A stretch of 51,876 nt of DNA from Bradyrhizobium sp. (GCA_004799435.1 SSMV01000019.1:1-51876); one strand, 5' to 3'. Positions 1 through 7,660 are shown, counted from the first letter of the stretch. Notes: generated by a model from the sequence alone, not told the origin. Program-made: numbers and translations.

Positions 1-1
1 T

Positions 2-286
2 GTCGCCACCTTCGGCCTGATCGTCACCATTCTTGCCGTATCGCGTTTCAGAGCGGAGGCAATCCCGGTTGCTGTCGGGCTCTATATCACGGCCGCTTAT
101 TGGTTCACGGCCTCGACCTCCTTCGCCAATCCCGCCGTGACCATCGCCCGCGCTTTGACCGATAGTTTTGCGGGTATAGCGCCTGGCGACGTTCCCATGT
201 TTATTGTCGCGCAGCTCGTGGGCGCATTGACCGGCCTCGGCCTCATGCGGTGGTTTTTCGTCGCTGACGGCGCCTCCGCGCGCTAG
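2..286 (+). CDS. Aquaporin/MIP-family channel, C-terminal part (truncated by window edge)
   Basis: The reading frame is open from base 2 to the TAG at 284-286 and gives the last 94 residues of a membrane channel. The NPA box (SFANPAVTIAR) of the second half of the MIP fold is present, followed by an amphipathic stretch and a final membrane segment (VAQLVGALTGLGLMRWFF). This second half-pore with its Asn-Pro-Ala tip lines the water or glycerol channel in aquaporins. The sequence around the box resembles the aquaporins often found with arsenic-resistance genes in alphaproteobacteria, but no ars gene is visible here, so the substrate is not known. The start and first NPA box lie outside the window. 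The next gene begins 23 bases downstream on the same strand. Confidence 0.85.
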   Translation, partial: VATFGLIVTILAVSRFRAEAIPVAVGLYITAAYWFTASTSFANPAVTIARALTDSFAGIAPGDVPMFIVAQLVGALTGLGLMRWFFVADGASAR

Positions 287-309
287 CTGGCGGCGGAACG
301 CATCTGACG

Positions 310-741
310 ATGACCACGGAAGCAGTCTTGAGTAAGCAAGCGGCAGCGCCGGCCCGACGAAGTGCAGGACGCAGGCTGCTGACGATCGTTGCGGCGCTCG
401 TTCTGCTCGGCGCGGGTTTTGTGGGCGGACGAATGACGGCGGGGGTGAAGACCTTGCCGCCGCTCGCCGCAACGCTGCCGGGCGACGAGACGGACTTCAG
501 CCGGGAATTAGACGACCGAGTCCAGGAGCGCTTTCCGGTCGGCAGCGATGACAAAGCCCTGATCGCCGAACTGGCGGCCGAGCGGTTCGTTCCCGAATTT
601 CGGCACGGAAACGACGCCAACGCCAGCGTCTTCGTCTGGACAGGATTGCTGTGCACGAAGATCGTCCGCGTGACCTGGCGGGCGGATTCGTCTGGCGTCC
701 TGACCCAGGTGAAGGGGTCTTACGAAAGCAAGTGCCAGTGA
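310..741 (+). CDS. Small single-pass membrane protein of unknown function
   Basis: The frame encodes 143 residues. A basic N-terminus is followed by one hydrophobic segment at about residues 22-40 (LLTIVAALVLLGAGFVGG), so the rest should lie in the periplasm. The outer part has two cysteines, near residue 119 and at the penultimate position, which could form a disulfide. I recognise no family. The gene starts 23 bases after the aquaporin stop on the same strand and may be co-transcribed with it. It ends just before a palindromic repeat that could serve as a transcript end. The ATG at 310 is the first start after the preceding stop and no shorter start looks better. Confidence 0.6.
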   Translation: MTTEAVLSKQAAAPARRSAGRRLLTIVAALVLLGAGFVGGRMTAGVKTLPPLAATLPGDETDFSRELDDRVQERFPVGSDDKALIAELAAERFVPEFRHGNDANASVFVWTGLLCTKIVRVTWRADSSGVLTQVKGSYESKCQ

Positions 742-763
742 TGCTTCAGGCCGGTCAATTCGC

Positions 764-850
764 CGTCATTGCGAGTCGCGCAGCGACGAAGCAATCCATG
801 CCGACATGCCTGACGAAAGCTGGATTGCTTCGCTTGCGCTCGCAATGACG
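764..850. repeat. 87-bp palindromic repeat (REP/ERIC-like), full copy
   Basis: The outer arms CGTCATTGCGAG (764-775) and CTCGCAATGACG (839-850) are exact reverse complements. So are the inner arms CGAAGCAATCCA (787-798) and TGGATTGCTTCG (821-832). The element lies between two convergent genes, where it would form a long hairpin in either transcript. The same arm sequence, incomplete, recurs at 51486-51512 on the far side of the window, so this is a dispersed family and not a single terminator. Elements with this arm sequence are, to my knowledge, common in many bacterial genomes, including alphaproteobacteria. Confidence 0.9.
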
Positions 851-869
851 CGCACGGCAGGCCGCCGCT

Positions 870-2726
870 TTACTCACCGAGCGTCTGGCGCATCTTGAGC
901 GCCAGTTGCTCCAGCGTGAAGGGCTTGGCGAGGAAGGCGACGCCGGGATCGACGACGCCATTATGCACCACGGCGTTGCGCGTATAGCCGGTGGTGTAGA
1001 GAACCTTCAGCCCCGGCCGCAGCGCGATGGCCCGCGCCGCAAGTTCGCGCCCGTTCATGTCCGGCATGACGATGTCGGTGAAGAGCAGCGCGATTTCGGG
1101 GCGCACCTCCAGCGCTTTCAGCGCCTCGCCCGGCGTTTCGGTCTCGATGACCCCATAGCCAAGTTCGCGCAGCGCCGCGACCGACATATGCCGCACCGCC
1201 GCCTCGTCCTCGACGACCAGCACGATCGTCTCGGCCGAACCTTTGGGCGTCGGCGTGGCCTTTCCTTCGTCGAGCGCCGGCGGCGCGTCGCCGAAATGGC
1301 GCGGCAGATAGATTTTGACTGTCGTGCCGCGACCGGGTTCCGAATAAAGCTTCACATGGCCGCGCGATTGTTTGACGAAGCCGAACACCTGGCTCAGTCC
1401 GAGCCCGGTGCCGCGTCCGACGCCTTTGGTGGTGTAGAAAGGATCGAAGGCGCGCTCCATCACCTCGCGCGCCATGCCGGCGCCGGTGTCGGTCACCGAA
1501 ATCTGCACATATTGTCCGGGCGTCACTTCGCTATGGGCGGCGGCGTAGCGCTCGTCGAGATCGGCGTTGCCGGTTTCGATCGTCAGCTTGCCGCCATCGG
1601 GCATGGCGTCGCGCGCGTTGACGGCGAGATTGATCATCGCATTCTCAAGCTGCGCCGGATCGGCCCAGACGCGCCAGGCGCCGGCGGCAAGCACGGTCTC
1701 GATCTGGATCGTCTCGCCGAGCGTGCGCTGGAGCAGTTCCGACATGCCGGCGACCAGTCTGTTGGCGTCGAGCGCGCGCGGCTCCAGCGGCTGCTGGCGC
1801 GAGAACGCCAGGAGTCGCGCGGTCAGCGCGGCGGCCCGACGAGCGCCGTCGACGGCGGCGTCGATGAATTTGGCGATGTCGGGATGTTCGCTTCCGGTCA
1901 GCCGGCGTTTTGCCACGCCGAGCGCGCCGAGGATGATCGCCAGCATATTGTTGAAGTCATGCGCGACGCCGCCGGTCAATTGGCCGACAGCCTCCAGCCG
2001 CAGCAATTGCCGCACCCGGTCTTCCGCCGCCTGCCGCTCCGCCATCTCGTGGCGCAGGCCGGAATTGGCCGCTTCGAGTTCCAGCAATCGCCGCCGCGCG
2101 TCGGCGATCGCCAGCGCGCCGAAGACGATCACCAGCAGGATGGCGCCGACAAAACCCGCCTGGCCAACGCCCTCCAGCCATTTCGCCCGCGCCTGGCGGC
2201 GTTCGAGCAGGCCATTTTCCTCGGCCAGCATGACCTCGAGCGCTTGGCGGACCGACGCCATCAGCGCCTTGCCCGTGCCGGCGTTGACGATCGCCAGCGC
2301 ACCCTCCGCGCCGCCCGAGGAGCGCAGATCGACGGTCTTCTGCAACTCGGTCAGTCTCGCCGCCATGGCGGCGCGCAAATCGACTATGGAGGCGACCTGG
2401 ACCGGATTGTCGGCTGTCGCGGCCGCGAGGCCGTCGATCTCGGGGCCGATCTGGGCGCGCGCCGCCTCATAGGGTTCGAGGTAGCTGAACTGGCCGGTCA
2501 GCAGATAGCCGCGCTGGCCGGTCTCGGCGTCGGTCGCCAATAGATCAATGCGATCGAGCCGGGAGGTGACCTCCAACGTGTGGCGGATCCAGAAATCAGC
2601 CTGCTGGCGCTCGATCGACACCAGCGCATTGGCGCCCGCCGCCAGGAGCAGCAGCAGGAAGCCGACGGCCAGCGGCGCCAGCGAGCGAAGCGATTGTCGG
2701 CGAGGAACGAGGCTTAGCCGCGCCAA
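870..2726 (-). CDS. CHASE3-type hybrid sensor histidine kinase with C-terminal receiver
   Basis: The protein has 618 residues. An N-terminal membrane segment (about 17-36) is followed by a periplasmic CHASE3-like region (about 40-185, with the typical ETGQRGYLLTG motif) and a second membrane segment (about 188-207). Next come a short coiled coil, the phosphoacceptor box GGVAHDFNNM with His256, a HATPase domain with the N box NLAVNARDAMP near 367-376 and G boxes DTGAGM and GTGLGLS. A receiver domain occupies about 500-618 with phosphoacceptor Asp551 (FTDIVMPDMNG) and the conserved Lys in AKPF. It is therefore a membrane sensor that can pass phosphate to its own receiver. No separate response regulator or phosphotransfer protein is adjacent. 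It faces away from the flagellar cluster, and a motility role is only a guess. Confidence 0.92.
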   Translation of the reverse strand: MARLSLVPRRQSLRSLAPLAVGFLLLLLAAGANALVSIERQQADFWIRHTLEVTSRLDRIDLLATDAETGQRGYLLTGQFSYLEPYEAARAQIGPEIDGLAAATADNPVQVASIVDLRAAMAARLTELQKTVDLRSSGGAEGALAIVNAGTGKALMASVRQALEVMLAEENGLLERRQARAKWLEGVGQAGFVGAILLVIVFGALAIADARRRLLELEAANSGLRHEMAERQAAEDRVRQLLRLEAVGQLTGGVAHDFNNMLAIILGALGVAKRRLTGSEHPDIAKFIDAAVDGARRAAALTARLLAFSRQQPLEPRALDANRLVAGMSELLQRTLGETIQIETVLAAGAWRVWADPAQLENAMINLAVNARDAMPDGGKLTIETGNADLDERYAAAHSEVTPGQYVQISVTDTGAGMAREVMERAFDPFYTTKGVGRGTGLGLSQVFGFVKQSRGHVKLYSEPGRGTTVKIYLPRHFGDAPPALDEGKATPTPKGSAETIVLVVEDEAAVRHMSVAALRELGYGVIETETPGEALKALEVRPEIALLFTDIVMPDMNGRELAARAIALRPGLKVLYTTGYTRNAVVHNGVVDPGVAFLAKPFTLEQLALKMRQTLGE

Positions 2727-2835
2727 CGGCCATTCCTTTTGAAAGAGTGGGAGTTTCGCCCCTAGCGAATGAGAAACTTTAGGCCAAAAAGCAAGCCGGA
2801 GGCGGGACGTCGCTCAGGGCGGCGGCGGAGGGCGA

Positions 2836-2851
2836 TTAAGGCTTTGGTAAC
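2836..2851 (+). promoter_or_regulatory. CtrA-like site with one mismatch (TTAA-N7-GTAAC)
   Basis: TTAA at 2836-2839, seven bases, then GTAAC at 2847-2851 differ at one base from the alphaproteobacterial CtrA consensus TTAA-N7-TTAAC. The site is about 90 bases before the GTG of the DUF1217 gene and about 110 bases before the start of the divergent kinase. A perfect CtrA site before ftcR and similar near-sites elsewhere in the cluster make it more credible, but one such match is expected by chance over a region this size. Confidence 0.35.
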
Positions 2852-2936
2852 CGCTTTGCCCCCAGCATGCGGGGTGGCGCGGCCCTATGGGCCGGACGCC
2901 AGCAATCGCGCGCGCGGGCGGCGACGAGGTCAAGCG

Positions 2937-3797
2937 GTGTCGACGACCACTTCGACATATCTCTCGATCGAGAACAATCTCTCGAGCTATCAGAGGATGG
3001 TCGAGAGCCAGCCGGCGGTGAAGACGGCGACGGCCTATTACGCCGCCAATATTGGCAACGTGAATTCGATCAGCGACCTGGTGAACAATTACCGCCTGCT
3101 GTCCTATGCGCTCGACGCCTATGGGCTTGGCAACCAGGTTCAGAACAAGGCGCTTGTCACCAAAGTTCTGGAGGGCGGCACGACCAGCCCCAACGCGCTG
3201 GCCAATACGCTCGGCAATCCCAATTGGGCGAAATTCGCCGCCGCCTTCAATTTCGCCGCGGGGGCGAGTTCGATCTCGAGCGCCGGCGCCGTCAGCACGA
3301 CCAAAAGCAATTACGTCGAACAGACGCTTGAGACCGACGAGGGCCAGCAGGATGTCGGCGTTCAGCTCGCGCTCTATTTCCAGCGCGTCGCGCCGACGAT
3401 CACCAGTTCCTATAATGTGCTGGGCGACAAGAATCTGCTGGAGGCGTTCCAGACCATTTTCGGCGTGACGCTTAATTCCAACGGCAATATCGATTCCAAC
3501 GCCGCGATCGTGAACCGGCTGATGCCGGTCTCGGATCTCAGCAATCCGACCAAGCTCAAGCAACTGACCGAGCGTTTCACCGCCGAATACACGCTCGACT
3601 ACGGCCCCGGCGGCGTGGATTCCGGCAGCCCGATCACCGCGGTGTCGGGCACGGGAACGACGACCAACACCAATGCCGCGACATCGATCATGAGTTCGAT
3701 CATCAGCGGCAACTCGACCTTCGGCGGCTCGTCGGCCGGCTCGTCGCTCGACAGCACCTTGCTCTCGGCGATGCAGAACCTGCCGTTCGGCGGCTGA
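2937..3797 (+). CDS. DUF1217 family protein, flagellar-cluster associated
   Basis: I start the protein at GTG 2937 because the family-like sequence begins there (STTTSTYLSIENNLSSYQ). The upstream in-frame stretch is arginine-rich, unlike a protein N-terminus, and overlaps promoter-like sequence. This gives 286 residues. Most of the length matches what I know of DUF1217: a helical start with Ser/Thr-rich repeats, then motifs such as LGNPNWAKFAAAFNF, EQTLETDEGQQDVGVQLALYF and a later LTERFTAEYT. The C-terminus is rich in Gly, Ser and Thr. Proteins of this family occur in flagellar loci of Rhizobiales, but I know of no established role. Neighbours here are a glycosyltransferase-like gene and, further on, ftcR and flagellin. 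A structural or export-substrate role is possible. Confidence 0.7.
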   Translation: MSTTTSTYLSIENNLSSYQRMVESQPAVKTATAYYAANIGNVNSISDLVNNYRLLSYALDAYGLGNQVQNKALVTKVLEGGTTSPNALANTLGNPNWAKFAAAFNFAAGASSISSAGAVSTTKSNYVEQTLETDEGQQDVGVQLALYFQRVAPTITSSYNVLGDKNLLEAFQTIFGVTLNSNGNIDSNAAIVNRLMPVSDLSNPTKLKQLTERFTAEYTLDYGPGGVDSGSPITAVSGTGTTTNTNAATSIMSSIISGNSTFGGSSAGSSLDSTLLSAMQNLPFGG

Positions 3798-3937
3798 CTC
3801 CAGCAAGCTTCATTCATCTGGCAAGTCTGATTTGCCGTCGCAAGTCTCCTTCGCTTGGCAAGTCTCGGGCAAGCATGGCGCGCTTTGTTGCCGCATCGCC
3901 GTCATGGAACAGGCCGTGACGGGGCGGATGTTTCGAC

Positions 3938-5953
3938 TTGACGCTGAGACCATCGGCTGGGCTCCTCTCCCGGTCTTCAACTCCCGCCGCGGCAGCCGAC
4001 GAGCCGATCGGACTCGATTCGCTTTATCAGCGCGGCGTCGCGCTATGGAACAGCGGCCGGCGCCAGGAAGCGATCGCCGCGCTCGATGCGGCGCTGCGTC
4101 TCAATCCGGAATTTCCCGACGCGCTCTGCATGGGCGGCTATATTCTGCAGCAGTCGGGCAAGCGCGAGGCGGCGCTCGAATTCTATCGCCGCGCGCTGAC
4201 GCTCAAGGTCGATCTGACCGAGGGCTGGTCGAATGTCGGCAAGCTGCTCTTCGAACTCGATCGCTTCGACGAGGCGCTCGACGCTTTCGACGCCGCGCTG
4301 GCGCTGCGCCCGGCCTCGGCGGATTTGTGGAACAGCCGCTCGGGCGCGCTGCGCAAACTCGGCCGTCTCGAAGACTCGGCGATCGCCGCGCGCAAAGCCC
4401 TCGATCTGCGGCCGCGTTTCGCCGAAGCCGCGCTCAATCTCGGCACCGCGCTGTTAAAGCGCGACCGCGTCGCCGAGGCGCTGGAGGCCTATCAATCGGC
4501 GAGCGCCGTTCAGCCAGATTACGCCGCGGCGTTCAACGGGCAGGGCCTGGCGCTCCGCGCGCTCGGTCGGCTCGACGAGGCGCGCGCCGCCTTCGTCGAG
4601 GCCGAACGGCTCGGCAATCAGGAGGCGATCGGCGGGCGCGGCTGTCTCGATCTGACGCTCGGCGATTTCGAACGCGGCTGGGAAGGCTACGAAGCGCGCT
4701 GGATCGCCGGCAAGTCGCTCGCCGATGCGCTCGGCGCGCGTTACAAGAATTGGCGTGGTCCAGACGACAAGGCGGCGCGCGTCTTGGTGATGAACGATCA
4801 TGGGCTCGGCGACACGATCCAGTTCGGTCGCTATCTGCCGATGATGATCGAAGCGGGCGTTGAGCCGACATTTCTCTGCCCGCCGCGTCTGCATAGACTG
4901 ATGTCGTCTTTGACCGGCGTGCGCCTGGTCGCCGAACCGCCGGCGGGCGAATCCTTCGACGCGCAGATCGCGATTTCGAGTCTGCCGCGCGCCTTCGCCA
5001 CGCGGCTCGACAGCGTGCCGGCCAAGGTTCCCTATCTGACCGTCGAACCCGAGCGTATCCGCAAATGGGCGGGTCATATCGGCGCCGAAGGTTACAAGAT
5101 CGGCATTGTCTGGCAGGGCAATCCCAATCCGGAAGCTGACATGGCGCGCTCCGCGCCGCTTGCCGCTTTCGCGCCGCTGGCGGCAACGCCCGGCGTGCGG
5201 CTGATCTCGCTGCAATTCGGCTATGGCGTCGAACAACTCGCCAATCTGCCGACCGGCATGACAGTCGAGACTTTGGGCGAAGGATTCGACGCCGGTCCCG
5301 ACGCCTTCCTCGATGCGGCGGCGGCGATGGCGGCGCTCGATCTCATCGTCACCTGCGACACCTCGATCGCTCATCTCGCCGGCGCGCTGGGGCGTCCGGT
5401 CTGGGTGGCGTTGAAGAGCGACGCCGAATGGCGCTGGCTGCGCGAACGCCAGGATTCACCGTGGTATCCGACGATGAGGCTCTTCCGCCAGCGCGAACGC
5501 GGCGACTGGGGTTTCGTCTTCGCCGCAATGGCGGCGGAACTCGCCAATCGCGCGCCGCGCGCCTTCGATCAGCGGGCGATCGCCATTCCCGGCGCAGTCG
5601 GCGAACTCATCGACAAGATCACCATCCTCGAGATCAAGGCGCGCCGAATCGCCGACGCCGGCAAGCTCGCCAATGTGCGCAATGAATTGACCCTGTTGCA
5701 GGCGAATCAGCGCGAGGCGCGGCTCGACGAACACAAGCTGCAGCCGTTGAAGGCCGAGCTCGCCGGCGTCAATGAAATGCTGTGGGACGTCGAGGACGAA
5801 ATTCGTCTTTGCGAGAATGCCGGCGATTTCGGCCCGCGTTTCATCGCGCTGGCGCGGGCGGTCTATGTCACCAATGACCGGCGCGCGGCGATCAAGCGCG
5901 AAATCAATCTCATGTTCAATTCGGCGATCGTCGAGGAAAAACACTACGCCTGA
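3938..5953 (+). CDS. TPR-glycosyltransferase-like protein fused to a DUF6165-type C-terminal domain
   Basis: The protein has about 671 residues and three parts. Residues 25-255 are six or so tetratricopeptide repeats (for example ALWNSGRRQEAIAALDAALR). Residues 280-535 resemble a glycosyltransferase family 9/41-like domain, with NDHGLGDTIQFGRYL, KIGIVWQGNP and the nucleotide-sugar-site-like CDTSIAHLAGALGRPVW. Residues about 549-671 are helical and match what I recall of DUF6165 (VGELIDKITILEIKA, NEMLWDVEDEIRLCE, NDRRAAIKREINL). TPR-type transferases of this kind often glycosylate surface structures, and the nearby flagellin gene makes flagellin a plausible target. The start is uncertain: TTG 3938 has a purine-rich stretch (GGGGCGG) about ten bases upstream, and no in-frame ATG precedes it. 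Confidence 0.8.
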   Translation: MTLRPSAGLLSRSSTPAAAADEPIGLDSLYQRGVALWNSGRRQEAIAALDAALRLNPEFPDALCMGGYILQQSGKREAALEFYRRALTLKVDLTEGWSNVGKLLFELDRFDEALDAFDAALALRPASADLWNSRSGALRKLGRLEDSAIAARKALDLRPRFAEAALNLGTALLKRDRVAEALEAYQSASAVQPDYAAAFNGQGLALRALGRLDEARAAFVEAERLGNQEAIGGRGCLDLTLGDFERGWEGYEARWIAGKSLADALGARYKNWRGPDDKAARVLVMNDHGLGDTIQFGRYLPMMIEAGVEPTFLCPPRLHRLMSSLTGVRLVAEPPAGESFDAQIAISSLPRAFATRLDSVPAKVPYLTVEPERIRKWAGHIGAEGYKIGIVWQGNPNPEADMARSAPLAAFAPLAATPGVRLISLQFGYGVEQLANLPTGMTVETLGEGFDAGPDAFLDAAAAMAALDLIVTCDTSIAHLAGALGRPVWVALKSDAEWRWLRERQDSPWYPTMRLFRQRERGDWGFVFAAMAAELANRAPRAFDQRAIAIPGAVGELIDKITILEIKARRIADAGKLANVRNELTLLQANQREARLDEHKLQPLKAELAGVNEMLWDVEDEIRLCENAGDFGPRFIALARAVYVTNDRRAAIKREINLMFNSAIVEEKHYA

Positions 5954-5971
5954 GTCGGCGTCGCCGGCGCG

Positions 5972-6427
5972 TCAGTCGCGCATGGCGTAATAGCGTGCAG
6001 CGAGCGCCGCCCGCTCGCTCGGTTTGACGGTCGTGTGGCCAAAGCCGGAGAAGCGTGCGCCGAGCGTCGCGCCGCGTCGCCATACGGTCGCCACCGATTC
6101 GATCTGGCCAGTTTCGTCGTCATGGAGACGAAATTGCGCCGGCAGGCCGACCTCTCGCCCAAGCAGCAGACGAACGCCAGTCGCCGAGCGATCGTAGATC
6201 AGGCATTCGCAGAGAAAAGCGTTGGCGCCGTCGAGCACTTTGCCCGAGCGCATGCGGGTGCGCCGACGCCCGGCTGCGCGCGAATCGCGCCGCGATGAAG
6301 GTCGTTTGGGTTCGCGCGCCGGTTCGACGACGCAATAGGCGACGCGACCACGCTGGGCGAGCGCGCGCGCCTGATTCGGATCGCCGCTGCGAAAGGGCTC
6401 GCGCACGCCTTCAAGAATTTCGCCCAT
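5972..6427 (-). CDS. PilZ-domain protein (putative c-di-GMP binding)
   Basis: The protein has 151 residues from ATG 6427, which has GAGGCGGGA just upstream; a GTG at 6445 would add six residues but lacks such a site. The C-terminal part shows the two PilZ signatures in order: an arginine cluster RRRTR at 54-58 and DRSATG at 79-84, followed by beta-strand-like sequence. PilZ domains bind cyclic di-GMP through these residues and often slow or redirect flagellar motors. The preceding 45 residues are not recognisable. The gene ends 18 bases from the converging glycosyltransferase gene. It is divergent from ftcR and shares with it a regulatory region holding a perfect CtrA-type site, so coordinate control is likely. 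Confidence 0.75.
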   Translation of the reverse strand: MGEILEGVREPFRSGDPNQARALAQRGRVAYCVVEPAREPKRPSSRRDSRAAGRRRTRMRSGKVLDGANAFLCECLIYDRSATGVRLLLGREVGLPAQFRLHDDETGQIESVATVWRRGATLGARFSGFGHTTVKPSERAALAARYYAMRD

Positions 6428-6504
6428 TCGTCCCGCCTCGCCCACCTCTTTGGGCCGAGGTTAAGCGCGTCGCGTTGCGATTTGGTTGCCCGCCCATCGC
6501 GAAG

Positions 6505-6521
6505 GCCGGCTTAAAGCCGGC
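6505..6521 (-). other. Small inverted repeat in the presumed pilZ leader
   Basis: GCCGGCTT (6505-6512), one base, and AAGCCGGC (6514-6521) are reverse complements and would form a tight GC-rich hairpin. It lies about 80 bases upstream of the pilZ start, between that gene and the CtrA-type site. It could be part of the 5' leader or simply compositional. Confidence 0.35.
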
Positions 6522-6531
6522 GTAGAGCCGA

Positions 6532-6547
6532 TTAACAGCTTGTTAAC
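6532..6547 (+). promoter_or_regulatory. Perfect CtrA-type binding site between pilZ and ftcR
   Basis: TTAACAGCTTGTTAAC matches the CtrA consensus TTAA-N7-TTAAC at every defined base, and it is also an inverted repeat (TTAACA, three bases, TGTTAA). It sits in the 399-base gap between pilZ (start 6427, leftward) and ftcR (start 6827, rightward). CtrA is the cell-cycle response regulator that heads the flagellar hierarchy in Caulobacter and influences motility in rhizobia. Control of ftcR by CtrA is an inference. The rest of the gap contains two further inverted repeats, listed separately, and no convincing gene. Confidence 0.65.
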
Positions 6548-6729
6548 CATAAGGCCCGTAGCTTTTGCGCATGGGAACTGGGGCGGCGACCGGCGATTCG
6601 CAAAACAAAGCGATCGCCGGGGATGTTGTCCAAGGGAACATCGAGGGGATCTGCGGGGGCGTCGAACTGAGCGACGAAAGCTCAAAACCGGGCGCCCCAA
6701 AACTCCACGTCATGTGCTGCTGAATCGTC

Positions 6730-6748
6730 CGAGCGAATGATTCGCTCG
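6730..6748 (+). promoter_or_regulatory. 8-bp inverted repeat upstream of ftcR
   Basis: CGAGCGAA (6730-6737), TGA, then TTCGCTCG (6741-6748) form a perfect inverted repeat about 80 bases before the ftcR start. It has the size of a dimeric-regulator operator and could equally be a hairpin in the leader RNA. Its position fits autoregulation of ftcR, but there is no direct evidence for the binding protein. Confidence 0.45.
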
Positions 6749-6826
6749 ATAGCCCTCCTGTGCGCGTTCTCGCGTCAGTGTCGAGTCGTCCAGTGCGTAG
6801 ACCCAGAGATCTTGCGGGGCAGACTC

Positions 6827-7498
6827 ATGTATATCATCGTCGATGATCGCAATATTGTTGCCGGCGGCTACGCGTCCGGCTTTGATCGTGAAGGCGTTTC
6901 GACCGCCGGAATCGATCCGACCGAATTCAAGGACTGGATCGGCAAGGTCAGCGACGGCGACATGCGCGCGGTCGAGGCCTTCCTGATCGGCGATTGCAAC
7001 AATCGCGAAGTCCTGCCGAAATTAATCCGCGAGCGTTCGACCGCCCCGGTGCTCTGCCTCAACGATCGCCAGTCGCTCGACGAAACCCTGGGTCTCTTCG
7101 CCGCCGGCGTCGACGACGTGCTGCGCAAGCCCGTCCATGTGCGCGAAATTCTCGCCCGGGTCGGCGCGATCAATCGCCGCGCGCTCGGCGAACAAGGCCA
7201 TGTGACGATTGGCGATCTCTGCGTCTATCTCGACGGGCGCGAGCCGGAAGTGAAGGGCGTGGCGCTGCCGCTTCCCCGGCGCGAATGCCGTATCCTCGAA
7301 TATCTCGTCCGCAATCGCGGCCGGCGGGTCACCAAGACCCAGATCTTCAACGCCGTCTATGGGCTCTTTGACGAGAACGTCGACGAGAACGTGGTCGAGA
7401 GCCACATCAGCAAGCTGCGTAAGAAGCTGAAGCATCGCCTCGGCTACGACCCGATCGATTCGAAGCGCTACCTCGGCTATTGCATCGAGAAGCGCTGA
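6827..7498 (+). CDS. ftcR: FtcR/Rem-type flagellar transcriptional regulator (atypical response regulator)
   Basis: From ATG 6827 the protein has 223 residues. The first 110 form a receiver-like domain beginning MYIIVDDRN. Residues about 125-222 are an OmpR/PhoB winged helix with the recognition-helix pattern [15 protein letters not shown] and the closing [10 protein letters not shown]. The whole matches FtcR of Brucella and Rem of Sinorhizobium, master activators of flagellar genes in Rhizobiales. The usual phosphoacceptor position reads AVEAFLIG with no aspartate, so control by phosphorylation is unlikely. An open extension upstream (30 residues, Cys- and Arg-rich) is not taken as coding. 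The gene is alone in its unit, preceded by a CtrA-type site and an inverted repeat, and followed by a terminator-like hairpin. Confidence 0.9.
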   Translation: MYIIVDDRNIVAGGYASGFDREGVSTAGIDPTEFKDWIGKVSDGDMRAVEAFLIGDCNNREVLPKLIRERSTAPVLCLNDRQSLDETLGLFAAGVDDVLRKPVHVREILARVGAINRRALGEQGHVTIGDLCVYLDGREPEVKGVALPLPRRECRILEYLVRNRGRRVTKTQIFNAVYGLFDENVDENVVESHISKLRKKLKHRLGYDPIDSKRYLGYCIEKR

Positions 7499-7534
7499 GC
7501 GAATCTCGCGCTGCCTTTTTCGCCGTCTTACCGC

Positions 7535-7574
7535 CGCCCGCCGCGATTCCTTCGCCGGCGGGCGTCGCATTTTG
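7535..7574 (+). terminator. Terminator-like hairpin after ftcR
   Basis: CGCCCGCCG (7535-7543) and CGGCGGGCG (7556-7564) form a 9-bp GC stem with a 12-base loop, followed a few bases later by ATTTTG. It starts 36 bases after the ftcR stop. A second GC hairpin (7577-7583 with 7589-7595) follows without a U-run. The U-tract is short and offset, so termination may be weak or Rho-assisted. Confidence 0.5.
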
Positions 7575-7623
7575 AGCGCCCCGTCAGGCGGGGCGACGGC
7601 GGGTGATTCGCGAAGCTTGCGGG

Positions 7624-7660
7624 CAAAAAAATGGCCGGGCGAGGAGCTCCGCCCGGCCTT
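7624..7660 (-). terminator. Rho-independent terminator of the flagellin gene
   Basis: Read leftward, an 8-9 bp GC stem (GGCCGGGC at 7658-7651 with GCCCGGCC at 7640-7633) is followed directly by ATTTTTTTG. This is a classic intrinsic terminator about 75 bases after the fliC stop, as expected for an abundant monocistronic message. Confidence 0.85.

Noticed and set aside
906-2543. Long rightward open frame (545 codons) opposite the kinase gene
   Set aside because: It is a by-product of high G+C and codon bias. The leftward frame has complete kinase and receiver motifs, while this one is rich in His, Arg and Gly without domains.
2846-2860. Possible sigma-54 promoter (GG-N10-GC near TTGGTAACC...TTTGC)
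   Set aside because: The GG-N10-GC spacing occurs by chance in such G+C-rich DNA. No sigma-54 activator such as FlbD is encoded in the window, and the overlapping CtrA-like site explains the bases as well.
7577-7595. Second GC hairpin between ftcR and fliC as a terminator
   Set aside because: The 7-bp stem has no U-run on either side, so it is mentioned only with the first terminator.
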